Shown here in pieces: positions 8,427 to 17,102 of a stretch of 64,000 nt of DNA. Position 1 is the first letter of the stretch, and each line of letters opens with the position of its first letter. The notes under the pieces are model-generated. The model was given only the letters and a program-made list of their open reading frames with translations. It searched no databases and was not told the DNA's origin. This DNA comes from Neorhizobium huautlense. Lineage in GTDB: Bacteria; Pseudomonadota; Alphaproteobacteria; Rhizobiales; Rhizobiaceae. The translations under genes were made by a program, and so were the position numbers. Where the stretch lies: the NCBI RefSeq assembly GCF_030811685.1, contig NZ_JAUSRF010000005.1, positions 124,001-188,000 on the forward strand, in the 5' to 3' direction.

Positions 8427-8442
8427 GACTGGTATACCATTC
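8427..8442. promoter_or_regulatory. TGGTATACCA palindrome, candidate GntR operator between gntR and the M24/ABC operon
   Basis: A perfect 10-bp palindrome TGGTATACCA (8430-8439), with further flanking symmetry (GA on the left, TC on the right), sits about 155 bases upstream of gntR and 55 bases upstream of the M24 start. It shares the core TGGTATACC with the palindrome at 2001-2026. This fits the binding style of FadR-subfamily regulators. Confidence 0.6.
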
Positions 8443-8493
8443 CGTACGTTGACGCAACAACAGGCTTTGAAGCCGATAAGAGGGAATGTGATT

Positions 8494-9672
8494 GTGAATT
8501 CGATTGTCGCGCCCAACCTGCCTTTTTCACGCGAAGAACACCTTCAGCGTCAGGCCGTCCTCAGGGCGGAACTGGCAGAGCGCGGCGTCGATGCCATGCT
8601 CGTGTTCGCGCAGGAAAGCATGTACTGGCTGACGGGGTATGACACGGGCGGTTTCGTTTATTACCAGTGCCTCGTGGTGCCGACGGATGGCCGCGCCCCG
8701 ATCCTGCTAACCCGTCGCCCGGATCTGGTGCAGGCGCGCCAGACCAGTATCATCGAAGATATTCGCATCTGGTGGGATGCCGAGGATGCCAATCCGGCGG
8801 CCGACCTGAAGGTCATTCTCGAAGAGTTGGGCCTTGAAGGCGCGCGTATCGCGATCGAACTCAACACCCATGGCCTCACCGGCTGGAACCTCTATCGCAC
8901 CCAGCAGACGATCGGTGACTGGTGCAGACTGGAGGACGACCGTCACCTGATCCGCTGGCTGCGCGTGGTCAAATCCCCGGCCGAAATCGAATACACTCGC
9001 AAGGCAGCGCGCATTCTCGATACATCGCTGGAAGCGGTCATTGCGGCGGCCCGTCCCGGCGCGCTCGATAGCGATCTGAAGGCCGTCTACCTGACCTCGA
9101 TTCTCGGGCAGGGCGCCGACATGCCGCCCAATGCGCCTCTGTTCAACTCCGGCCCGCGCGCCGTTTATGGTCGCGGTGTTTCCGATCCGCGCCGGCTGGA
9201 GGCGCAGGACCAGATACTCGTCGAATATCCGGTCGCCTATCGCCGTTACAATGTGAAGACCGAGTGGACGGTCCTGTTCGGCAAGGTCTCCGACGCGCAT
9301 CGCAAGATGTACGACGTCGGCATGGAGACGCTTCGAAAAATGACCGAGATCGCCCGTCCGGGCACGACGCTTGGCGAGATTTTCGATGTCTACGCAGATG
9401 GCCTCGACAAGGGCGGTTACAAGCGCGCGCGTTACGGCGCCACCGGTTATTCGGTCGGCTGCACCTTTGCGCCGACCAGCATGGATGTGCCGCCGATGAT
9501 CTATTCGGGCAATCCGACCGAGTGCCGTCCGGGCATGACGCTTTTCTATCACGTGATGAATGGTGACGCCGATACCGGCCTTGCCATGGGTGTCGGCCAC
9601 ACGCTGCTGGTGACGGAAGGCGCACCGGAAGTGCTGACCGGCCTGCCGGAGGATCTCACTGTCATCACCTGA
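8494..9672 (+). CDS. M24-family creatinase/ectoine hydrolase-like hydrolase (second paralogue)
   Basis: About 392 residues from a GTG at 8494, chosen because AGAGGG lies nine bases upstream; an upstream in-frame ATG at 8422 would overlap the operator and has no good ribosome binding site. It has the creatinase N-domain (VFAQESMYWLTGYD, about 37-50) and pita-bread domain. The usual first metal Asp is Glu244 (DQILVEYP), the His position reads YSVGCTF, and the following Glu position is His (LFYHVM), so it resembles metal-free creatinase-type enzymes. It is first gene of an operon with a dipeptide-type importer, so its substrate may be what that importer brings in. Confidence 0.75.
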   Translation: MNSIVAPNLPFSREEHLQRQAVLRAELAERGVDAMLVFAQESMYWLTGYDTGGFVYYQCLVVPTDGRAPILLTRRPDLVQARQTSIIEDIRIWWDAEDANPAADLKVILEELGLEGARIAIELNTHGLTGWNLYRTQQTIGDWCRLEDDRHLIRWLRVVKSPAEIEYTRKAARILDTSLEAVIAAARPGALDSDLKAVYLTSILGQGADMPPNAPLFNSGPRAVYGRGVSDPRRLEAQDQILVEYPVAYRRYNVKTEWTVLFGKVSDAHRKMYDVGMETLRKMTEIARPGTTLGEIFDVYADGLDKGGYKRARYGATGYSVGCTFAPTSMDVPPMIYSGNPTECRPGMTLFYHVMNGDADTGLAMGVGHTLLVTEGAPEVLTGLPEDLTVIT

Positions 9673-9755
9673 TGGATTTCAAAGATAGCCGGCGCCATAA
9701 AACAAAAAGCACAAGGCGCCCGGTGGAATGTCAAAACCAAACGACAGAGGGCGAA

Positions 9756-11297
9756 ATGACGACTTTTATGATTAGCCGCCGCACGGTGGTGATGGGCATG
9801 GCCGCAACGGCAATGCTTCCCGGTATCAGTCTGGCGCAATCCGCCACGCCCAAGCCGGGCGGCATACTGAAGATCAGCCACTCGACGCGCATCGCGACGC
9901 TGAATGTGCTGAACTGCTCTGGTCCTGCCGAATATCCGGTGGTCGACATGATCTATTCCGGCCTGACCCGCATGGGGCCGGACAATAAGCCGATGGCAGA
10001 CCTCGCCGAACGCTGGGAAGCCAGCGCCGACGCAAAGACCTTCACCTATTTCCTGCGCAAGGGCATCACCTTTCATGACGGTTCACCCTGCACGGCGGAT
10101 GATATTGTCGCCACCTTCCAGGCGATCCTGAACCCGGATGTGCCGGCTGCGGCCCGTGCGGTTCTCAACATGATCGACACGATCGAGGCCGTCGACGCGA
10201 CTACCGTGCGCTTCAACCTGAAGACTCCGTTTGCCGACCTGCCGATCTCGACGGCGCATGCCAATGCCCGCATCCTGTCCAAGGCCGCACTCTCCGGCCC
10301 GCGTGAAAAGCTGGATACGACCGCAAATGGTACAGGTCCGTTCAAGCTCGAAACCTATGACAGCGCCCGCATGGTGCGCCTCGTCAAGAACGAGAACTAT
10401 TACATCAAGGGCAAGCCGTATCTGGATGGTGTCGAGATGCACCTCTTCCCGGATCTCGCCGCCGAAAGCGCCAACTTCCTCAACGGCGCCATGGATGTCA
10501 TGCTGACCGTGCAGCAGGCCGATTTCGAGCGCATCACGGCTGCCAACGGCATTACCGCCAAACGCATTCCGTCCGGCCGTTTCGTCAACGTCACCATGCG
10601 TCAGGACCAGAAGCCGTTTGATGACGTGCGGGTGCGTAAGGCGCTTGCCATGTCGGTTGATCGTGGATTGCTGGTCGATATCGTGCTCGAAGGCCTTGGC
10701 CGTCCGGCCTATGACAACCTCGTCTCGCCGGAATTCCAGTACGCCATCGAAGCGCCCGAGATCGCCTATGATCCTGAAGGCGCCAAGAAGCTGCTGGCCG
10801 AAGCCGGTTATCCGGATGGCATCAAGGTCACGCTGGTTGCCTCGAACCGTCCGGCCATCCGCGCCCAGGTGGCGGTGGCGCTCAAGGAAATGGCAAAACC
10901 GGCCGGCTTCGACATCGAGGTCGAGACCATGTCGCACGATACCTACCTCGCCAATGTCTGGATGAAGGGTAACTTCTACATGGGCTACTGGGGCATGCAG
11001 GCCACGGAAGACGCCACGTTCAAGCTGCTTCTGACCTCTGACGCTTCCTATGAGGACACTGCGTGGAAAAATGCCGAATTTGACAAACTGATCGCCGATG
11101 CCCGCTCAACGACGGATAGCGAAAAGCGCCGCGAACTTTATGCCAAGGCGCAGGAACTGCAGTTGAAGGACACGCCTTACATCGTGCCTATCTTCGAAGA
11201 CATCCTGACGGCCAGCGGCAAGGGCGCGGAAGATTGGACGATCGCTCCGCTGTCCCGTTATTATTATGTCGAAAACGTCTGGCTGAATAAGGCCTGA
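9756..11297 (+). CDS. ABC transporter substrate-binding protein, family 5 (peptide/nickel type)
   Basis: 513 residues. The start at 9756 (MTTFMISRRTVVMG) has AGAGGG five bases upstream and gives a twin-arginine-like signal peptide (SRRTVVMGMAATAML) ending near AQSA at about residue 30. The mature protein shows the family 5 pattern: PGGILKISH start, DLAERWEAS, the FHDGSPCTADDIV motif and KPFDDVRVRKALAMSVDR. It is periplasmic and delivers an oligopeptide-like ligand to the permeases encoded next. Neighbouring hydrolases of cyclic amides and ureides hint at a modified dipeptide, lactam or amino-acid derivative; the ligand is inferred only. Confidence 0.9.
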   Translation: MTTFMISRRTVVMGMAATAMLPGISLAQSATPKPGGILKISHSTRIATLNVLNCSGPAEYPVVDMIYSGLTRMGPDNKPMADLAERWEASADAKTFTYFLRKGITFHDGSPCTADDIVATFQAILNPDVPAAARAVLNMIDTIEAVDATTVRFNLKTPFADLPISTAHANARILSKAALSGPREKLDTTANGTGPFKLETYDSARMVRLVKNENYYIKGKPYLDGVEMHLFPDLAAESANFLNGAMDVMLTVQQADFERITAANGITAKRIPSGRFVNVTMRQDQKPFDDVRVRKALAMSVDRGLLVDIVLEGLGRPAYDNLVSPEFQYAIEAPEIAYDPEGAKKLLAEAGYPDGIKVTLVASNRPAIRAQVAVALKEMAKPAGFDIEVETMSHDTYLANVWMKGNFYMGYWGMQATEDATFKLLLTSDASYEDTAWKNAEFDKLIADARSTTDSEKRRELYAKAQELQLKDTPYIVPIFEDILTASGKGAEDWTIAPLSRYYYVENVWLNKA

Positions 11298-11301
11298 TGC
11301 C

Positions 11302-12252
11302 ATGACCAGGGGTTATCTGATCAGGCGTTTGCTCGCCATCTTCCTTGTGCTGGCCATCGTCACCTTCGCGGTCTTTGCGATCACGACGGTTCTTCCCGGC
11401 AATGCCGCCATCATGATCCTGGGCGAATATGCCACCCCGGATGCGGTTGCGGCACTCGAGCGGCAATTGAACCTCGATCAGCCCTGGTACATGCAATATT
11501 TCAACTGGGTCGCCGGCATTCTGCGCGGCGACCTGGGAATGTCCTTGCGTTTGTCCCTGCCGGTATCTCAGGTCGTCGGCGAGGCCTTTCTCAACTCGGC
11601 CTTGCTTGGCGCGACCGCGCTCGTCGCGGTCACCGTGATAGCCATTCCGCTCGGCGCGTTGGCAGCGCTCAAGCGCGGCACGGCCGTTGATCTCGCCATC
11701 GGCCTGTTCAGTTATCTCGGCACGGCCCTGCCGGAATTCGTGACGGCGACACTGCTTCTGGTGTTTCTGGCCGCGCCCAATTCCGGCATCTTTCCGGCCG
11801 GCGGCTTCGTCGCGCCATGGGGAAATATCGGCGGGTTTGCCTATCACGTGGCGCTTCCCGCCTTCACGCTCGGCCTTATCCTGCTTGCCCATATCTCGCG
11901 TCAGGTCCGCTCGGAAATGGCCGAGGTCCTGTCGTCCGATTATATCCGCGCCGCACGCCTCAAGGGGCTGACCGAACGCCGCGTCATTCGCCGCCATGCG
12001 CTGCCGAACTCGCTGGCACCGGCCGTTGCTGTCATTTCGCTCGATATCGGTTATCTGCTCGGCGGCATCATCGTCGTCGAGGAAATCTTTGCCTGGCCGG
12101 GCCTTGGCCGCCTGTTGATGTATGCGCTGGAAAACCGCGATCTGCCGGTCATTCAGGCCGTCACGCTGCTTCTCGCCGGTGTCTACGCTCTGTCCAATCT
12201 GATTTCGGACATCGTCATCGCCATGCTCGATCCGAGGGTTCGTTATGCGTGA
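11302..12252 (+). CDS. ABC transporter permease, DppB type
   Basis: 316 residues with an N-terminal membrane segment (YLIRRLLAIFLVLAIVTF), five further hydrophobic stretches and the BPD_transp_1 EAA-like loop (YIRAARLKGLTERRVIRRHALPN, around residue 213). It is the inner-membrane partner of the following DppC-type permease. It starts four bases after the binding-protein stop, and its 3' end overlaps the next gene by eight bases. Confidence 0.92.
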   Translation: MTRGYLIRRLLAIFLVLAIVTFAVFAITTVLPGNAAIMILGEYATPDAVAALERQLNLDQPWYMQYFNWVAGILRGDLGMSLRLSLPVSQVVGEAFLNSALLGATALVAVTVIAIPLGALAALKRGTAVDLAIGLFSYLGTALPEFVTATLLLVFLAAPNSGIFPAGGFVAPWGNIGGFAYHVALPAFTLGLILLAHISRQVRSEMAEVLSSDYIRAARLKGLTERRVIRRHALPNSLAPAVAVISLDIGYLLGGIIVVEEIFAWPGLGRLLMYALENRDLPVIQAVTLLLAGVYALSNLISDIVIAMLDPRVRYA

Positions 12253-13063
12253 TTTTTTCAGTTCCCCGACTGCGGTGGTCGGCACGACCCTTCTTGTCAT
12301 CGTGTTGACCGCCGCCCTTTTCGGCCCATGGATTGCGCCTTACGATCCGCAGGCTTTTCATCCGATCGCGCGTTTGCAAGGTCCGTCTGCCGCGCATTGG
12401 CTCGGAACCGACCAGTTCGGCCGTGATCTGCTTTCGCGCATTCTGCATGGCGCGCCGGCGACTGTGGCTTTCGGTGTGTTCGCCACGGCGCTTGGCGTCG
12501 GCGTCGGTTCGGTCATCGGCGTTATTGCCGGTGTGTCCGGCGGCTGGGTCGACAGTACGATCATGCGCATTCTCGACGGTCTTCTGGCCGTGCCGGATCT
12601 GCTTTTCACGCTGCTGATCGTCACCATGCTGGGTGGCGGCATGGAACATGCGCTGCTTGCCGTTGCCGTTGCCTTCACGCCCGGCATGGCGCGTATCGCC
12701 CGCAGTGCCGTCCTTTCTGTGCGCACCCGGGACTATGTGCGTGCCGCCATCGCCCGTGGTGAAAGCGGCTTCTACATCGTCAGTTGCGAAGTGCTGCCCA
12801 ATGCGCTGAGCCCGATCGTTGTCGAAGCCACCATCCGCGTGTCTTTTGCCATCATGATCGGCGCAACGCTCGGCTTTCTCGGGCTCGGCGCGCAGCCGCC
12901 CAGCACCGAATGGGGGCTGATGGTCGCCGAAGCGCGGCAGTTCATGTTCCGCAATCCCTGGTGCGTGGCCATTCCCGGCCTGTCGATCGCCATGGCGGCG
13001 CTCGGATTCAACCTGTTCGGCGATGCCCTGCGCGATGCCCTCGATCCCCGGAGAAGCCATTGA
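12245..13063 (+). CDS. ABC transporter permease, DppC type
   Basis: 272 residues. An N-terminal membrane segment (VVGTTLLVIVLTAALFGP) is followed by the DppC-family HWLGTDQFGRDLLSR motif near residue 55 and the conserved cytoplasmic loop YVRAAIARGESGFYIVSCEVLPN near 160. It completes the peptide-type importer channel. The stop overlaps the TTG start of the ATPase gene, so translation is coupled. Confidence 0.92.
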   Translation: MRDFFSSPTAVVGTTLLVIVLTAALFGPWIAPYDPQAFHPIARLQGPSAAHWLGTDQFGRDLLSRILHGAPATVAFGVFATALGVGVGSVIGVIAGVSGGWVDSTIMRILDGLLAVPDLLFTLLIVTMLGGGMEHALLAVAVAFTPGMARIARSAVLSVRTRDYVRAAIARGESGFYIVSCEVLPNALSPIVVEATIRVSFAIMIGATLGFLGLGAQPPSTEWGLMVAEARQFMFRNPWCVAIPGLSIAMAALGFNLFGDALRDALDPRRSH

Positions 13064-14736
13064 CCCCCTCGCTCAATCCGGCCGTGACCGAAACGACAAA
13101 GCCAGCGCTGGCAATCCGCAACTACTCGCTGTCCTACCGCACCGCGAACGGCATCGTCGCGGCGCTGAAGAATATCGATCTGACCATCGGCAAGGGACAG
13201 ACCGTCGGTCTCGTCGGCGAATCCGGCTCCGGCAAATCCTCGATGGCCTGGTCGATCATGCGTTACCTGCCGCCGAACGCGGTGGAGGATGGCGGGGCGA
13301 TCCGTCTCGCCGGCGAAGAAATCCTCGACTACACGCCGCGCCAGATGGCCGATATCCGTGGTCGCCGCATGGCCATGGTGTTTCAGGACCCGTCCACATC
13401 GCTCAACCCGACCATCCGGCTCGGTGAGCAGATCGGCGAAGTGTTGATGCGCCATCGCGGTCTCACCAAGGTCGAGGCCATGCAGGAGGCGGAAGCGGCG
13501 CTTGCCCGCACCGGCATCACCCGCCCGAAGGAAATGCTGCAGCGTTATCCGCATGAGGCATCGGGTGGCGAAAAACAGCGCGTCGTCATCGCCACGGCCT
13601 TTGCCTGCGAGCCGGAATTGATCATTTTCGACGAGCCGACCACCGCGCTCGATATTTTGACCGCCCGCCAGATCCTTGATCTGTTCAACCAGCTGCGTGA
13701 GGAAACCAATGTCTCGGCGCTCTACATCTCCCACGATCTCGGGCTGGTGTCGCGCGTGGTCGATGAGGTTTCGGTCCTGCACAAGGGGGGCATCGTCGAG
13801 AGCGGCAGGGTGGATGACGTGTTCCGTCGTCCGAAGGCCGATTATACCCGCCAGCTGATCGGCGCCGTGCCCAATCCCGACCGCTGGATCGGCATCGATG
13901 CGCCGGCCAATCCGGACCCGCTGATCAGCCTCGAAACGATCGGCGTGCATTACAATGCGCCGACCATGCTGCAAAAGATTTTTCAGCCCAAGGAAGCCGA
14001 AAAGGCCGGTTTCTGGGGTGCGAAAAATGTCAGCATGGAGGTCCGCAAGGGCGAGTTGCTGGGGGTCGTCGGCGAAAGCGGATCCGGCAAATCCACCATC
14101 GCCAAGGTTCTGGCGGGTCTTCAGGATTTCGACGGAAAGCTGCAATTCGACGGCAAGACCTTTGGCAGTCGCAAGGATATCGACCGCGCCTATCGCCGCC
14201 GCGTGCAGTTGGTCTTTCAGCACCCCGACGCCTCGCTCAATCCGCGCCAGACGATAGGCACGATTATCGGCCGCCCGCTGAAACTCTACGGCATCGTGCC
14301 AGCCGACAAGGTTGCCACACGGGTCGCCGAGCTTCTGGAAATGGTGAGGCTGCCGGCCGACTATGCCAGGCGCCATCCGCATCAGCTTTCCGGTGGTGAA
14401 AAGCAGCGCGTGGCGATTGCCCGGGCCTTTGCCGCCGAACCGGATCTCGTCATCTGCGACGAAGTGACGGCGGCGCTCGATGTGTCGGTACAGGCGGCGG
14501 TGGCCGAGCTTCTTGTCAAGTTGCAAAAGGAGACAGGAACGGCCTGCGTTTTCATCACCCACGATCTCAACCTCATTCGTCAGCTCGCCCATCGCATCGC
14601 CGTCATGCATCACGGCGCTCTGGTCGATTTCTTCGATGGCCCGGATGCCCGCGCGGATGATCGTGATCCCTATACCAAGGCGCTGCTCGATGCGGTGCCG
14701 GTGCACGCCGACATGGAGGCTTTCGACGTCGCATGA
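13060..14736 (+). CDS. fused double ATP-binding protein of a dipeptide-type ABC transporter (DppD-DppF fusion)
   Basis: 558 residues containing two complete ATPase domains in one chain. The first has Walker A GESGSGKSS (about 53-61), signature SGGEKQRVV and Walker B LIIFDEPTTALD; the second has GESGSGKST (about 345), SGGEKQRVA and LVICDEVTAALD. The likely start is a TTG at 13060 with CGGAG six bases upstream, overlapping the previous stop; the open frame further upstream belongs to the permease gene. The final Ala-stop overlaps the ATG of the next M24 gene. In the second Walker B region the usual Pro is replaced (DEVTAALD). Confidence 0.9.
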   Translation: MTPSLNPAVTETTKPALAIRNYSLSYRTANGIVAALKNIDLTIGKGQTVGLVGESGSGKSSMAWSIMRYLPPNAVEDGGAIRLAGEEILDYTPRQMADIRGRRMAMVFQDPSTSLNPTIRLGEQIGEVLMRHRGLTKVEAMQEAEAALARTGITRPKEMLQRYPHEASGGEKQRVVIATAFACEPELIIFDEPTTALDILTARQILDLFNQLREETNVSALYISHDLGLVSRVVDEVSVLHKGGIVESGRVDDVFRRPKADYTRQLIGAVPNPDRWIGIDAPANPDPLISLETIGVHYNAPTMLQKIFQPKEAEKAGFWGAKNVSMEVRKGELLGVVGESGSGKSTIAKVLAGLQDFDGKLQFDGKTFGSRKDIDRAYRRRVQLVFQHPDASLNPRQTIGTIIGRPLKLYGIVPADKVATRVAELLEMVRLPADYARRHPHQLSGGEKQRVAIARAFAAEPDLVICDEVTAALDVSVQAAVAELLVKLQKETGTACVFITHDLNLIRQLAHRIAVMHHGALVDFFDGPDARADDRDPYTKALLDAVPVHADMEAFDVA

Positions 14737-15947
14737 CCATGTATGTCCCTCAGGAATTCGCCGGCACCACGCCCGGTGGTCGCAAGGTTTTGTTGAAATT
14801 CAGGCAGGCGGAATTCGCCGAGCGCCTCGCGGCGACGCGACGCCGCATGCGCGAACGCGGACTGGATGCGCTCGTCGTGTTTGCGCAGGAAAGCCATTAC
14901 TGGCTGACCAGCTACGACACCGCCGGTTATGTCTTCTTCCAGGTCGGCCTTGTTCTGGCGGACGATGATAGCGAAACGGTTCTGCTCACCCGCACGCCGG
15001 ATCTACGGCAGGCCAATGTCGCTTCGCTGTATGATGATGTCCGTGTCTGGCTGAACGCCGAGGATGCCAATCCGGCCGAAGACCTGCGCGCCATCATGGC
15101 CGAGAAGGGATTGCAGGGCAAAAAGGTCGGCGTCGAATATGCCACATACGGCCTTACCGGCGCCAATGCCCGTTTGGTCGACAAGGCGCTCGAAGGTTTC
15201 TGCGTCACCGAGGACGCATCCGACATTGTGCGCACCGGTCGTCTGGTGAAATCGGCCGCCGAGTTGCGGCATGTGCGCATAGCCGGCAAACTCGCGGACG
15301 ATGCCGTACGGGCCGCGATCAAGGCGACCCGGCCCGGCATTCCCGATACGGTTCTGAGCGGTGCGGCGCTGACGTCCATGCTCGCCGGCGGCGGCGATAT
15401 TCCGTCCGGTGGCCCGCTCGTCAATTCCGGATCACGCGCGCTTTACGGTCGCGGCATCGGCGGGCCACGGCTGATCGAGGAGCAGGACCAGATCCTTGTC
15501 GAACTCGCCGGCTCGCATTGCCGTTATCACGTCGTCGTCGAACACACGCTCGTCACGGGAAAACCCGATCCCCGCCAGATCGACATGCTCAAAGTCGCCG
15601 GAGACGCGCTCGACCAGATCAAGGATGCGGCAAGGGCAGGGGTAGCACTTGGCACGCTCGACGATATCCATCGTCGCGTGCTCGATGATGCCGGTTTCGC
15701 CAAGGCACGCTATGCCGCCTGCGGTTATGCGCTCGGCTGCACGTTCAAACCGACATGGATGGACGTGCCGCCGATGATCTATTCCGGCAATCCGTTGATC
15801 ATGACACCGGGCATGGTGTTCTTCGTCCATATCATGATACCCGATGCAACGACTGGTCTTACGGCCGGTGTCGGACAGACATTTGCGATCACCGAAGGGG
15901 CACCTGAAGTTTTCAGCGACCTGCCGGTGCAGCTTTACTGCTGCTGA
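14733..15947 (+). CDS. M24-family creatinase/ectoine hydrolase-like hydrolase (third paralogue)
   Basis: 404 residues, clearly related to the paralogue at 8494 (shared VFAQES.YWLT.YDTAG, VWLNAEDANPAEDL, MDVPPMIYSGNP). The first metal Asp is again Glu (QDQILVELAGSHCRYH), the His position reads YALGCTF, and the next Glu position is His (FFVHIMI), so a metal-free creatinase-type enzyme is more likely than a prolidase. The ATG overlaps the ATPase stop by four bases. Two paralogues flanking one importer suggest two related substrates or two steps. Confidence 0.75.
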   Translation: MTMYVPQEFAGTTPGGRKVLLKFRQAEFAERLAATRRRMRERGLDALVVFAQESHYWLTSYDTAGYVFFQVGLVLADDDSETVLLTRTPDLRQANVASLYDDVRVWLNAEDANPAEDLRAIMAEKGLQGKKVGVEYATYGLTGANARLVDKALEGFCVTEDASDIVRTGRLVKSAAELRHVRIAGKLADDAVRAAIKATRPGIPDTVLSGAALTSMLAGGGDIPSGGPLVNSGSRALYGRGIGGPRLIEEQDQILVELAGSHCRYHVVVEHTLVTGKPDPRQIDMLKVAGDALDQIKDAARAGVALGTLDDIHRRVLDDAGFAKARYAACGYALGCTFKPTWMDVPPMIYSGNPLIMTPGMVFFVHIMIPDATTGLTAGVGQTFAITEGAPEVFSDLPVQLYCC

Positions 15948-15960
15948 GAGGAGAACCAGC

Positions 15961-16887
15961 ATGACATTCAGCGTTGAGTCAAAGGGCGTTTACGCCATCG
16001 CCGCCACCCCGTTCCTCGATGACGGCTCGATCGATTTCAACTCCGTCGACAGTCTCACCGATTTTTATCAGGACAGCGGCTGCACCGGTATCACCATTCT
16101 CGGCATCATGGGCGAGGCACCCAAGCTGGAGCCGGAAGAAAGCCGCGCCATCATCAAGCGGGTTATCTCCCGTGCCAGAATTCCGGTCATTGTCGGTGTT
16201 TCGGCGCCCGGTTTTGCCGGCATGAAATCGCTGGCCCGCACCTCGATGGATATGGGGGCCGCGGGTGTGATGATCGCGCCGACGCCCGCATTGCGTACGG
16301 ATGACCAGATCATCAACTATTTTGCCGGCGCGGTGGATGCCATCGGCGATGATGTGCCATGGGTGCTGCAGGATTATCCGCTGACGCTGAGCGTCGTCAT
16401 TTCGCCCGGCGTCATCGCAAATGTCATCAGCAATCACCCGTCCTGCCTGATGCTCAAGCACGAAGACTGGCCGGGTCTGGAAAAGATCTCCAAACTGCGG
16501 GCGATGCGGAAATCGGGTGAGTTGCGTCCGTTCTCCATTCTGTGCGGCAATGGCGGCATGTTCCTCGATTTCGAACCCGAGCGCGGCGCCGATGGCGCCA
16601 TGACCGGTTACGGTTTCCCCGACATGCTGACTGAGCTGGTCTCGCTGTTTGCGCAAGGCAAGCGTGACGAGGCGCATGATCTGTTCGATGCCCATCTGCC
16701 GCTGATCCGCTACGAGCAGCAACTCGGCATAGGCCTTGCCGTGCGCAAGCATGTATTGAAGCGCCGTGGTGTCATCGCTTCGGATGCACAGCGCAAGCCG
16801 GCGCAGATGCTCACCCCGACAGCCCGCGCCGAGGTGGATTACCTGCTGTCGCGCGTCGCCAGACATGACAAGCGCGCGGCGGTGTGA
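15961..16887 (+). CDS. dihydrodipicolinate synthase (DapA) superfamily protein, atypical active site
   Basis: 308 residues folding as a DapA-type TIM barrel. The Schiff-base Lys is probably Lys166 in CLMLKHEDWPG. The GTTGE loop of true DapA reads GIMGE (48-52), and the YNxP motif holding the catalytic Tyr reads LQDYP (136-140), so the usual Tyr is replaced. It is therefore unlikely to make dihydrodipicolinate and may be an aldolase or hydro-lyase acting on a keto acid from this pathway. The start at 15961 has GAGAGGAGAA upstream and replaces a longer frame inside the M24 gene. It is last gene before a terminator. Confidence 0.8.
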   Translation: MTFSVESKGVYAIAATPFLDDGSIDFNSVDSLTDFYQDSGCTGITILGIMGEAPKLEPEESRAIIKRVISRARIPVIVGVSAPGFAGMKSLARTSMDMGAAGVMIAPTPALRTDDQIINYFAGAVDAIGDDVPWVLQDYPLTLSVVISPGVIANVISNHPSCLMLKHEDWPGLEKISKLRAMRKSGELRPFSILCGNGGMFLDFEPERGADGAMTGYGFPDMLTELVSLFAQGKRDEAHDLFDAHLPLIRYEQQLGIGLAVRKHVLKRRGVIASDAQRKPAQMLTPTARAEVDYLLSRVARHDKRAAV

Positions 16888-16920
16888 CGAAAGACGACCA
16901 TATTGGTGCGCAAATCTGCG

Positions 16921-16952
16921 GCCGCGCCATCCGGTGCGGCCGTCTTTTTTCA
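16921..16952 (+). terminator. rho-independent terminator after the dapA-like gene
   Basis: A GC-rich hairpin (CGGCCGCGCC, loop ATCC, GGTGCGGCCG, one weak pair) is followed by TCTTTTTTC. It ends the M24/ABC/dapA-like operon and separates it from the hydantoin operon. Confidence 0.8.
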
Positions 16953-17102
16953 GCCGTCAGACGACGTTTTTTCCTATTTGGAAATCGTATAATTCTAATC
17001 CGATTATTATCATCAATTATATTGCAGTGCGGCAGTCTCGGTGGAACACTGATCGGATAACAGGGTCATATAAGGCCCGGAACCGCCAGTAGGAGAACAT
17101 CG

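Noticed and set aside
12772..14706. Long minus-strand open frame of 644 residues opposite the ABC ATPase and permease genes
   Set aside because: The plus strand encodes clear ATPase motifs; the opposite frame has no family features and arises from GC-rich third positions.
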